Made by a program: the position numbers and the translations under genes. From Procambarus clarkii (taxonomy: Eukaryota > Arthropoda > Malacostraca > Decapoda > Cambaridae), in the NCBI RefSeq assembly GCF_040958095.1, contig NC_091156.1, positions 20,903,175 to 20,967,174 on the forward strand: 64,000 nucleotides of DNA, written 5' to 3'. Every line of letters starts with the position of its first letter. Positions within the stretch are counted from its first letter, which is position 1. Below, piece after piece: positions 33,311 to 42,655 of this stretch. The notes below the pieces were generated by a model. It was not told the DNA's origin. It saw only the letters and a program-made list of their open reading frames with translations, and made no database searches.

Positions 33311-33739
33311 CTACCCAAGTCATGAGGAGAGACTACGGGAAAGAAACCACACTTCGCCGGAAGATGAAGTGAGGGGAGACCTGATCACCACATTCAAGAT
33401 ACCCAAGGGAATCGACAGGGTTGATAAGGACAGGTTATGTAACACAAGGGGCACACGCACTAGGGGACACAGGTGGAAACTGAGTACCCAAAAGAGCCAC
33501 AGATAGAATTATTTTTTTTTGTTTTCAGTGTCAGAATGGTAACGGGAAAGCACTAGGAAGTAATGTGGTGACTCCACACACAAGGAACGAGGCTGACCCC
33601 CCATACAATGTCACATGGAGACATGATAGAGCCCAAGAGGCACAGGAACCTATACACCTGTTGATAGACGGTTGAGAGGCGGGACCAAGGAGCCAGAGCT
33701 CAACCCCCGCAAGCACAACTAGGTGAGGACATATATTGT
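33311..33739 (+). mobile_element. 5'-truncated LINE inserted in DIRS copy B
   Basis: The 9 bases aaaagtaca flank it at 33302-33310 and 33740-33748, a target duplication. Coding remnants read SHEERLRERNHTSPEDEVRG, DLITTFKIPKGIDRVDKDRL and TRGHRWKLSTQKSH, the C-terminal part of the LINE at 1-2290. The 3' tail gagctcaacccccgcaagca and caactaggtgaggac is that of the same family. It dates later than copy B. Confidence 0.85.
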
Positions 33740-33748
33740 AAAAGTACA

Positions 33749-35130
33749 AGTCGCCGACTAGTGGGCAGAGAGCACTACGCCGGCCAGGCAAAGAAGGCAT
33801 AAAACTGCATCAAAAGGCCCACCTCGACAGCAAAACCGCAAAGTCCCAGCACAACCACAACATGTGCCAAGACCCAAAAAGATCAGTCTGCAAGCCAGGA
33901 AGACCCCGGAACCCCAAAAGGCAGAACCGGGTCACACGAGGAAACAAAGTCCCCTGAACCCACAAAAGGGGGCCCAAGAGGAAGAAACCTCCAGAATGAA
34001 ACCAAGGAACCCAAAGGAACCCAGAATCGAACCAGAGGGATCCCAAACCACCACATTTGCCGGCGGAGAACACCACTGAAAGGCAAAGCACAGCCCCCAG
34101 CAGAACCCCTTGGGAAAACGGACCCAACAGACCGAAAACCGAGGGACAAGGTGTGGGAGCAAGCATACCAGCCAGGGGCACTGAGCCTAAACCCATAGGC
34201 TCAGACCCAAAATCAACACCCAAACGTTCCCAGAGGAACAGGCAACGGCAAGAAAACACCAGAAAAACAAAGAAACGACAACAGGAGAACAAAAACCCTG
34301 AAAAAAAAATTGAAAACTCACCAGAGACGCTCGCTCGCACACCCAGACGCATGTAAACAAACCGCACCGCCGCCCTGGTGGCCACGCCGGGAAACCGGCA
34401 GACGAAAATGGCCGCCAGCAGGGGCTGTGACTGACTCTAATTACACAAAAACACGCCAGCAAATGTGGGAAGCTAGCAGACTGGATGGGCGAAAAACGTC
34501 GCCCAACAGCAGAAAAACCCCGGAAGGGGCAAAACCGCCCCAGAACTGCTAGCAGGCAACCCCCACAGCCCCGGGAACCAACAACAGAGGCCCCGGGGCA
34601 GAGCCGTCCTCCAAGCCCTCCGCCCGTAAAGAAAAGCAGGAGTCCATGGGAAAGGCAACAAGAAAGGGCCACTGGTAAGACCCAGAAGCCTTGGCAGGAG
34701 GCACAGCCTCAAACCTCCGTCCCCAACCCGAACGGGGCAGCCCCCGAAAACCGCCCGAGTCTCTGTCGCAACTAAACCCCGCCCGATCCCGAAACCCGCA
34801 GACGGTCCAGAGCCGGGAACATGGAGGGAAAGGGGCGAGCAGCACCTAACCAAACGGGGCGGCCACGGGGCATTCGAGTGGGAAACCAACCTAGCATGTT
34901 GCAGCAACCTAACCTAGCTTGCAACACGGATGCCGCCTGTACTCTGAACAGTAAAACATCAGGAGAGTACTGGAGAACAAGCAGAGAATCACTCGCAAGA
35001 CTCCGGGTCAAGGTGTCAGTGACCCAACAGGCAGCATGACGGAGGTAAAAATGGCGACTGTCACCCGGAGACAAGGGAACAGCAACCAACGATCCCGTAC
35101 AAGACGGGTTGGAACCCGGAAGACACATTC
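33749..35130 (-). pseudogene. DIRS gag-like ORF (copy B), frameshifted
   Basis: Frames at 35128-34772 give VQAASVLQARLGCCNMLGWF, parallel to VQAARVLQARFHLLQRARLI of copy A, and sequence at 34845-34550 matches the proline-rich part. The Cys-His start is present but shifted (HAACWV, SLASDSLLVLQ). Downstream, 34380-33750 matches gag C-terminal sequence. Confidence 0.6.
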
Positions 35131-35769
35131 AATGGTCCCCCGAGACCAGACAGGGGTTTCCAGGGCCCGTAGGATAACAACTACGGGAAGCCCGGGCAAG
35201 GTGTTGCTAACCGGTTAAGAAACCCAAACATAAACAAGAGGGTAGATTATAGCACTGAAAACCCCTGAGACGTGTACAATCACGGGGGCCTAGCAGAGGG
35301 CCGCCAAACACTACCAGTGGAACTGTAACCACCTTAGGCAGACCCCCACCAGGCATGAAAATGAAAAACAAAAGAAAAACCCCGCAAAAGTACACCATCT
35401 CCAGAGGCAACAGAAACCGGCCGCCGCTTAGGTGGCAACACCTTGACGCCCTAACCAGCACAATACCAATCCCTACCCAGGGCCAAACAAGGGCCCCAAG
35501 CCCCAGCTGGCCCCAAGGGCGAGGCAAATGCCGAGCAGCAAGAACCTCTACGGGAATGGTTCCCGAACGCCCCAGGGAAGATAACCCTGTTACGCAAGGG
35601 CAGTACTCACAGGGCGCTTAGGGAAGTCAGCCACTAAGCACATGCAGCCCCGGCACTGATGAAGTACTCCTGGCCACCGCACAACACAACACACGGCAGT
35701 GAACGCCACACAAGGCAAACACTGCCTAGGAAACTGAGGCCAGAGAAGCGTCAATCCCGGTTGACATTA
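35131..35769 (-). other. Leader of DIRS copy B
   Basis: Untranslated sequence between gag and terminal repeat, closely matched in copy N (44470-45100). Contains gcaaggtgttgctaaccggt and ggaatggttcccgaacgccc. No gene is seen. Confidence 0.65.
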
Positions 35770-36194
35770 GCGAACGAACTGGAGCTTGGCAGCCGGCACG
35801 GTAGGTCTGGGGCTCCCCCCTCCCGGGGTGGGGAGGGCTGCACGGACGATCGGCGCGGCAGTAAAGTGTGATGTTTGCTTGTTTGCTAGTTTCCTGGGGA
35901 TTGTAGGGAGTTTTCTACCTCTCTGTTCGGTTTTTGTTGTAGTTTCTTACCATGTGGGGTTTGTTTTGTTACGCCTACCTTTCTGGGTGCCTAACCCCGG
36001 TCGATGGCAGATAAGGAAAACCCCCAACCATATGGGGTTTTCCAGGGCCATTGCTCCCTGAAACCTCTCTGAAGGGGCCAGGTTCTGGTGCTGGTCCCTG
36101 GTAGGTCTGAACTCCTTAGCTAATGTCCCGGTCTAACATAACATACATTAGCCCGATAAGCTCCAGGGAGCCGTAGGGGCTCCCCAGAGAAAAC
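35770..36194. repeat. Right inverted terminal repeat of copy B
   Basis: Inverse of 30247-30660. It ends ccgtaggggctccccagaga then AAAC (36191-36194), with a 25-base end not shared with the left repeat. Confidence 0.9.
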
Positions 36195-37760
36195 AATCTT
36201 GAACCGAAGGGGCTACGACAAACTGAGGAGAAGAAGATAAGAGGGCACCCTGATCAAAGACCAGGACGGCTCAGGCGATGCATGAGCAGGCTGGAGGTGA
36301 AACAAAACACGAGAAAGCATATGAAACGGGGCAGATGTGACGTCCACCCCGAAAGCAAGCCGGAGCGGCTCCACCAGCGCAGCACGATACGAGGCGACAG
36401 TAAAAAATATCAAATAACAGTCCTGAAAACCCAAGAAAGGACAAGACAACCCGATGCGAAAGAGAAGACAACCTACGAAGAGCAAGAAAATGGCAAATAG
36501 AAACACCAGGAACGTCATATTGTCGCTAAGACGAAGCTCGCAGGTAGGACACCATCAACGAAGCCACCTGATTACCAAAGAGATGGTGATACACCAGCGT
36601 CAAAAAACCAGATGCGAAGAGCCAAGGAGAAGGCCGAACCACTCATATACAGGACCGGTCAGACCTGCTGAAAGAGGCGGAGCCGCAGGAAAACGCCCCG
36701 GGTTTGGACACCTATCAAGCAGTCTGAAAAAAGCTGAGCCGACCACCAAAGGAACCACGAGGACTACTCTCCTAGGGAATGCACTCCAACCGAGCCAGAA
36801 CCCGAAGCAACAGCTGGACCGGGAGAAGAGGAACAGGTACCCTCACCTAGACCAGTCCTGCCGAAAGGAATCCACCGTGAACACCTCGCTGGCGGGTAAG
36901 GGCGCCACATAGAATGGGAAGACACAGAGACCACACCGACGTGAAGATGTCCATGGCCAGAAGTCCATACGTCCGGGCAAGCCAACGAAACGAGTTGGCG
37001 ACGACTGGCCAATCCGGGAACAGAGGAATGGACAATGGACCAAGACAGGCTGTCTGCCAGGACGCAGGACACACCCCGGACATGAACCTCACGGCTGGCC
37101 AAACCCCAAGAATTAAGCAAACAAGCCACTCAAAGGCCTAAAAGAAACCCTGTGGTTCCGGCAAAGAACCACCAGAAAACAGTCCGAATGGAGCTGGATG
37201 GTAGAGCACTGAGTGACCCGATTCCTCCGAGGCGCAAACTAGACAGCCACGAACTCCCGAACCGTGCTGTGAGCCCAACGGATGGACAGACCCCACCATA
37301 CCCGGCCGACCTGGTAAGTACTGGTCAGAAAGCCCCAGCCGAGAGATGACCTGTCCGTGAACACATTGAGCGAAGGCTTGGGGAGGTGCCAATACACGGA
37401 ACCCCGAAAACCCCAAAGAGGAAGCTGGTGACGCAGCACGAACACAAGATCCACGGAGGACGAACCCAATGCCGAAGCCAAACCGGACCCTGTGGGCAGA
37501 CAGCACGTCGAATTTCAGACTCCCGCACAACCATTCGAGCAACCGCCGAGCAACCCGGGACCCCTTCATAAACAGCCGAAAGCGGGACCACAGCTGCAGC
37601 AACACTTCTGGAGGGAATGACAAGGAGCGGCCTAAGAGCCCTAAACAAGACCCAGCCAAGTCCGAAACAGGGATGGAAACAGATGGAATGGCCTCCAGAT
37701 CACCAGGAAACCAAACCCGGCGATCTGGAAAGAACCACACCCCTCACGAGCAGACAAGAA
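36195..37760 (-). pseudogene. DIRS recombinase N-terminal half and RNase H (copy D)
   Basis: The minus frame 36518-36213 reads TVASYRAALVEPLRLAFGVD, then LSRVLFHLQPAHASPEPSWS and LIRVPSYLL. This is the N-terminal (SAM-like) domain of the DIRS tyrosine recombinase. Upstream in the coding sense lie RNase H pieces: NVFTDRSSLGWGFLTSTYQV (37390-37330) and QDWSR (36850). Copy D lacks the RT start and gag beyond 37760. Confidence 0.7.
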
Positions 37761-37974
37761 CAAGCAAGAACCCCTACGGGAACAGTTCCCGAACGCCCCA
37801 GGGAAAAAAGCCCTGACACAGTGGTAGTACTCACAGGGTGCCTAGGGAAGAAAGCCCCGAAGCGCATGCAGCCCCGGCACTGATGGAGTACTCCTGGCCA
37901 CCACACACCACACAAAAACAGTAGAGAACACCACACAAGGCAAACACCGCCCAGGAATTTGAGGCCAGAGAAGC

Positions 37975-38418
37975 GTCTATCCCGGTTGATACTAGCTTAC
38001 GAACTGAAGGCTGGGCGTGGTGAGGTCCGGCCTCCTCCCTCCCATCCCAGGGAGGGGAGGGCTGCGCGGACGACCGGTGCAGCAGTAAATTGATTGTTTG
38101 ATTGTCTCCTTGGAATTGTAGGGAGTTTTCTACCTCTCTGTTCGGTTTTTGTTGTAGTTTCTTACTATGTGGGGTTTGTTTTGAAACGCCTACCTTTCTG
38201 GGTGCCTAACCCCCGTCGATGGCAGATAAGGAAAACCCCCAACCACAATGGGGTTTTCCAGGGCCATTGCTTCCTGAAATCTCTCTGAAGGGGCCAGGTT
38301 CTGGCATTGGTCCCTGGTAGGTCTGAACTCCATAGCTAATGTCCCGGTCTAACATAACATACATTAGCTCGATAAGATAAGATTTCTGTGGAGAGCCGTA
38401 GGGGCTCCTCACAGAAAT
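37975..38418. repeat. Right inverted terminal repeat of copy D
   Basis: Inverse of 27470-27900, ending gagccgtaggggctcctcac then agaaataaac. A small duplication (gataagataag) marks it. Confidence 0.85.
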
Positions 38419-38658
38419 AAACAATTTCATCTGATAAAATGTATCCAATACTAATTATTGTAGTCTGCATATCAAAATCCCACTGTACAATTACTAGTTA
38501 ACATTAAGGTAAAATAGACAAATTACATTTGGTATATCGTATTGCAAAATTCTTAAAAAGTTAAAATATAATTACTGATGCTGAAGTTACAATATATAAC
38601 ATTCTTAAAATATAAGAAAAACTGAACTAGAATACAACTTTCAGACTAGAATACAAAC

Positions 38659-38788
38659 CTGACTGTGTGTGTGATGAGACATTAGAGAGCACAAGACCGG
38701 GTTCACACTCATTACAAGTGAGTCTTCCTGGATGGACATGACATTTGAGCTTCACAGCACCAAACTGCAAATTCCATCCATGGCCAAT
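38659..38788 (-). CDS. AGGF1: AGGF1, exon following the FHA domain
   Basis: The acceptor ttattgccacag and donor CAG/gtttgt bound a 130-base exon that starts in phase 0 and ends in phase 1. It codes IGHGWNLQFGAVKLKCHVHP, GRLTCNECEPGLVLSNVSSH and TQS. In AGGF1 the last FHA strand is followed by a conserved (F/C)H(I/V)HPG...TC..CEPG, which is exactly what stands here. The paired cysteines may bind a metal. It lies only 240 bases from the right end of DIRS copy D. Confidence 0.85.
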
Positions 38789-39095
38789 CTGTGGCAATAA
38801 GTGAAGTACATGATTAATGACATGAAAGGGCTCTACATCATTTAGTTAAATAACACTAGCAATGCGATGATGCTAAAACAAGCATTATCTGGATCAGCAC
38901 TAGAATCTGCCCCCCACCCCCCCTCACAGAGGTGCAGGGAGCAGTGGCCCTTATGTTTTTATGCCACCACCAAAGAAGACACCCAGAAAGTCAGCAAAAC
39001 AAAACAAACCACTGCTTGCTTTAATCAAGACTGCAGCCACGAGAACCACCTAAAGAACTCCCCAATAATGTAAACAAATGATTGAAATCTCTTAA

Positions 39096-40117
39096 CACTA
39101 TTGCCCGCGCCACGTGAGCACCGCAGACTTTGACGTCATGGGGCTAATGGTGCGGGCAAGCGTGCGACGACGCCTAAATGTGTATACTCATTTCAGTTTT
39201 CTCACCTAAATTCTCGTGCTACGTCGCTCGTTTTGGTATCATTGTGTTCGCAATTAAAGTTCCTGCAGATGTATATGCATATAATGTCCAAAAGCCTGGC
39301 GAGACTCCCCACAGCAAAGCCTAAAGTCGGAAAAGTTACCCGTGAGCGCACAAAATCAGTAAAATGTGTATACTTGTTTCAGTTTTCTCACCTAAATTCT
39401 CGTGCTACGTCGTTCGTTTTGGTATCATTGTGTTCGCAATTAAATTCCCTACAGATGTATATGCATATAATGTCCAAAAGCCTGGCGAGACTCCCCGCAG
39501 CAAAGCCTAAAATTACCCGTGAACGAGCACCAATTAGCACACCACAACCTAATGTACATACTCGTTCAGTTTGATAACATCAATTTTCATGTTACATTGC
39601 TCGTTTTGGTATCAAATTGTTCACAATATAAAGGCGCGCATTTTAAAACTAGTCTCATAATATGGAGCAATAACTGGAATTTTAACAAATATTTTAATTT
39701 TGGACGCTCATCATCAAAATTATTTATATCTTTCCAGTGTTCTGACATCAATTTTCATGTTACATCGCTCGTTTTGGTATCAAATTGTTTGCAATATAAA
39801 GGTGCACATTTTAAAACTAGTCCCATAATAATAGCACAATAAATAGAATTTTAACAAATATTTTAAAATTTAAAATTTAGACCCAAAAACATATTAATAA
39901 TCTTTCAAGTGTTCTGACATCAAGTTTCGTGTTACATCTTTCATTTTGGTACCAAACTGTACGCATTCTATAGGCGCTCATTTTGAAACTATCCCGAGGT
40001 CGATCGGATAAAAAATGAATTTTATACAATATTTTTGTATTGGACGCAAGTTCTGTCCATGGCTATGACTCAAGAGAAAAAAATGGATGTGATTGGTGTC
40101 CAAAACGAGTGATACTG
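39096..40117. mobile_element. TTAA-flanked element made largely of a tandem array
   Basis: TTAA at 39092-39095 and 40118-40121. The ends CACTATTGCCCG and, on the other strand, CAGTATCACTCG match at about 8 of 12. After a 75-base GC-rich lead (ttgacgtcatggggctaatg), five diverged units of 150-185 bp follow. The host is a degenerate DIRS terminus. No transposase is present. Confidence 0.65.
39176..40055. repeat. Tandem array, five units of about 150-185 bp
   Basis: Each unit has ctcgttttggtatcat (or caaat) and gtgttcgcaattaaa or an equivalent. Units 1 and 2 (39182-39365, 39366-39548) are close to each other. Units 3 and 4 (39549-39730, 39731-39890) share ggtgcacattttaaaactag. Unit 5 (39905-40055) is the most diverged. 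Confidence 0.8.
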
Positions 40118-40350
40118 TTAAAACTAACACCAGATTGTTCGCCCTACCTCCTGACTCGTTTGGTTGGAAGGGGGCAGCAGCTCCCGGTCAACCGACTCCT
40201 CTACCCTCAGTTCTATGGTAGATGTAACAACCTCCTGATGACCTGCAGGGAGGGTGTTGGGGAGCCACTGGGGTTCAACCAGACATTATCATTTCATTAC
40301 ATTTAACGCAGGTTTTCTTAGGGGGATGCTCCTTGTGGCTTCCCGAAGCT

Positions 40351-41479
40351 AACTATAATGACACACATATTCCCTATTCGTGCATCCATGACATTAAAAG
40401 GTACTCTCGCCAACTCCCTGAGCACCCGATATCCCCCTGGGTAGGGTGAAGTAGAGGCGCGAGTCTCCAAAACGCACCTACTGTTCTCACAACATGGTAC
40501 CCCCTGGCCTTTTGCTCACTCCAGAACAGGTCACTGGTGCCTCCACTAATGAGATAAATGCATTCAGACACTAGCAGCCCAGTGCCCATCATTCTACTCT
40601 TACATAACTCTGTCAACAGCATTTTCCTTAAGTGACAGCAGTCACGTGCACGGATGAGACTATATACCTTTAGAACAACTTATCATTTTGCCTGGCAAGC
40701 AGTACTGTGATCTTTGTGGGCAGTGTCACTGGGTATTCCATCAGGCCAGAGTGTAACACACCTGGTTATACTGGCCTGACATCGAGTATACTGATACACT
40801 GCCAAGTTGTTCATCATCCTGGCAAAGCCTCACTCTCGACATGGAATGATCAGCCTCACTCACACACAATGAAACATAACTCTTGTCACCCACAGTGATA
40901 TATCGGTATAAACATGTTATCTGTGTACACTTAGTCCAATTCAGTAGATAAGCAGTTAGAAAACTGGAGACAGGAAATTCCTTTATTATTATTATTAAAA
41001 AATAATAACAATTTACTAAAGAAATAATCAAATAATCAACTGGCAACACACACTGGGCATATCAAGTGCTGTCTGTCAACTCCCAATGTCCGGGGCCAGA
41101 AATAGCCAGACCTTACTGATCACTTCTGTAAACTCAAATTAACTACGTATTACTTAATGCTCAAAATATGAATTAAATAATTTGAAAAGCAGTTACTAAA
41201 TAAAACTTAAACTCATTAAGCTTACATAAGTTCGAGCACTGAAATCTGAAATATCTATAATTCTTGACAATTGGCTATCCCAGACTGAAACTTCTAATTT
41301 ATCTGCATCACTTATTTGACTACCTTTACTTTACAGCTAGTATCACAGTCTTAATACATGAAGAAAATGTACATATAACTTTCTAGCATATATATAAGTA
41401 ACCCAAGGGTTCTAAATTATGTTCCTTAGAACATCCTAGCAACAAGGAAAAAAAGGGAGGGGTTCTGATCTACCTGTAA
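40351..41479 (-). other. AGGF1 intron, unassigned
   Basis: No gene or named repeat is supported. There is a (TTA)n/(AAT)n patch near 40985-41010. Confidence 0.45.
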
Positions 41480-42650
41480 ACCTGCCAGCTGCATTCTCAG
41501 GTTTCCATTCGGACAATGAACCATGGGGGGAAATAGTTCAAATGGTGCTAGAGCATGAAGCTCAGAGGAATCCAAACTCTTCGCAGTGCATGACACACAA
41601 CCGGAAACCTATGAACCGTAGTGTGAACTCAACGAGGGAGAGGAGGTGCAATCTTAACCCCAGTCCACAGCTGGTAGACCACGAACCTTCACACCTTGTA
41701 GGGGGAAGGGATTCATGGAGCCACTGAGACCTTACCAGAAAGAGGCACTTCATTGTAGTCAAAGCAGGTTTTCAAGGGAATAATTCCTTGCCTATTAACA
41801 CTTGGATTGGCTGGGAGGTCCAAAACAAACATATGTCGAGATAGTCCAAGGCATGAACCCCGAAAAACTGGGGCACAACCACCCATTTTAACTCCCCAAA
41901 AAAATCCAAGGAAATAGATTTAAGCCAAAAGAAACAAATTTGAAGCAGTAAGACTGATGCCACACTAGAAACCCTACTTCCTGGAGTCTCGGATGAATGT
42001 GCATGTGCCAGCATGTGTCCTTGAGGTCCAGGACACCATCTAGGATTCGGCCTGCAACACCAGGTAAACCTGAGCTGAAGCAGTCATGTGGAAGGTCAGA
42101 CAGGGAATGAAACTGTTAAATTTTGAGATGTTAAGAACATACCTTAGGTCTGCCAAGTCCCAGACCAGCAACAACTGGGACTCCCACCAAGAAGAGGAGG
42201 TTAACTTGACCACCTCAAGTCTATCAACATCACAATAGCCACACAGTGATGGGGGGGTGAACTTCCGACCCAACACCCCAAAACCTAACCAATGGGGAAA
42301 AGTTGGGGGGGGGGGAAGGAACCAACTTGACCGGAGATCCTGGAAATTCAAAGAATCGTGGGACCAGGAACTGGAAAAATGGGCCAGATGTACCCTCATA
42401 ATGTGGTCAAGTGGGCACACTGCGAATGGGCCATCATGAAGACCCCCCCAAGCAGAAGCGGCACTTGCTGAAGGAAGTGCAGGGGGCCCAGGAATCAGAC
42501 TCCACTGGAGGCCTGCCCCAACCCTGGCAATCTGCTTCCAAGCAAAAGGAACAGAATCATTCATCAAAGGAACCCAACTGAGGGACTGAAAGGTAGGAGC
42601 GGCAGCCAAAATAACCGGTGACACAAACTCCTTCAGAAAAAGGAGAGAGG
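41480..42650 (-). mobile_element. Old DIRS fragment (copy M) with ICR and RT remnants
   Basis: An ICR-like block stands at 41717-41790 (aggcacttcattgtagtcaa, agcaggttttcaaggg). The minus strand at 42170-42060 reads DLADLRYVLNISKFNSFIPC then LTFHMTASAQV, matching LRFILDLSRLNPWVYC and FRMTTLSQV of copy A. LDYLDICLFWTSQ near 41850 stands for LAYLDDWLIWAPS. It is heavily decayed. Copy N begins directly at its upstream side. Confidence 0.7.
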
Positions 42651-42655
42651 CAAGA

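Larger units (their letters stand above)
30201..36194 (-). mobile_element. DIRS copy B, structurally complete, nested in copy D
   Basis: About 6.0 kb. Left and right inverted terminal repeats (30201-30660 and 35770-36194) enclose an ICR (30709-30800), recombinase (minus, to about 31540), RNase H and RT (31541-33260), a 429-bp LINE insert (33311-33739), gag (33749-35130) and leader. The flanks are copy D: ...cctatgaa before and aatcttgaaccgaagg after. Copy O shows the uninterrupted site as gtgagaaacaatcctgaacc. So B entered at AAAC without a target duplication, as expected for a tyrosine recombinase. All its genes are frameshifted. Confidence 0.9.
27421..38418 (-). mobile_element. DIRS copy D, split by nested copy B and a TTAA element
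   Basis: D has a left terminal repeat (27421-27925), an ICR (27926-28017), recombinase C-terminal part (29590-30200), recombinase N-terminal and RNase H parts (36195-37760), leader and right terminal repeat (37975-38418). Two younger elements interrupt it: a TTAA element at 28020-29585 and complete DIRS copy B at 30201-36194. RNase H sequence jumps directly to leader sequence near 37760, so the polymerase start and gag are deleted. Without insertions D is about 3.4 kb. It lies in the AGGF1 intron between 38659 and 27025, in the sense orientation. Confidence 0.85.
38860..40350 (-). mobile_element. Degenerate DIRS terminus (copy G) split by a TTAA element
   Basis: At 38885-39060 stands an eroded left terminal repeat (cagcactagaatctgccccc, cagaggtgcagggagcagtg, acacccagaaagtcagcaaa). 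At 40258-40348 lies an ICR-like block (ggagccactggggttcaacc, atcatttcattacatttaac). A 1,022-bp TTAA element (39096-40117) separates them. No DIRS gene is recognisable after 40350. Confidence 0.65.
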
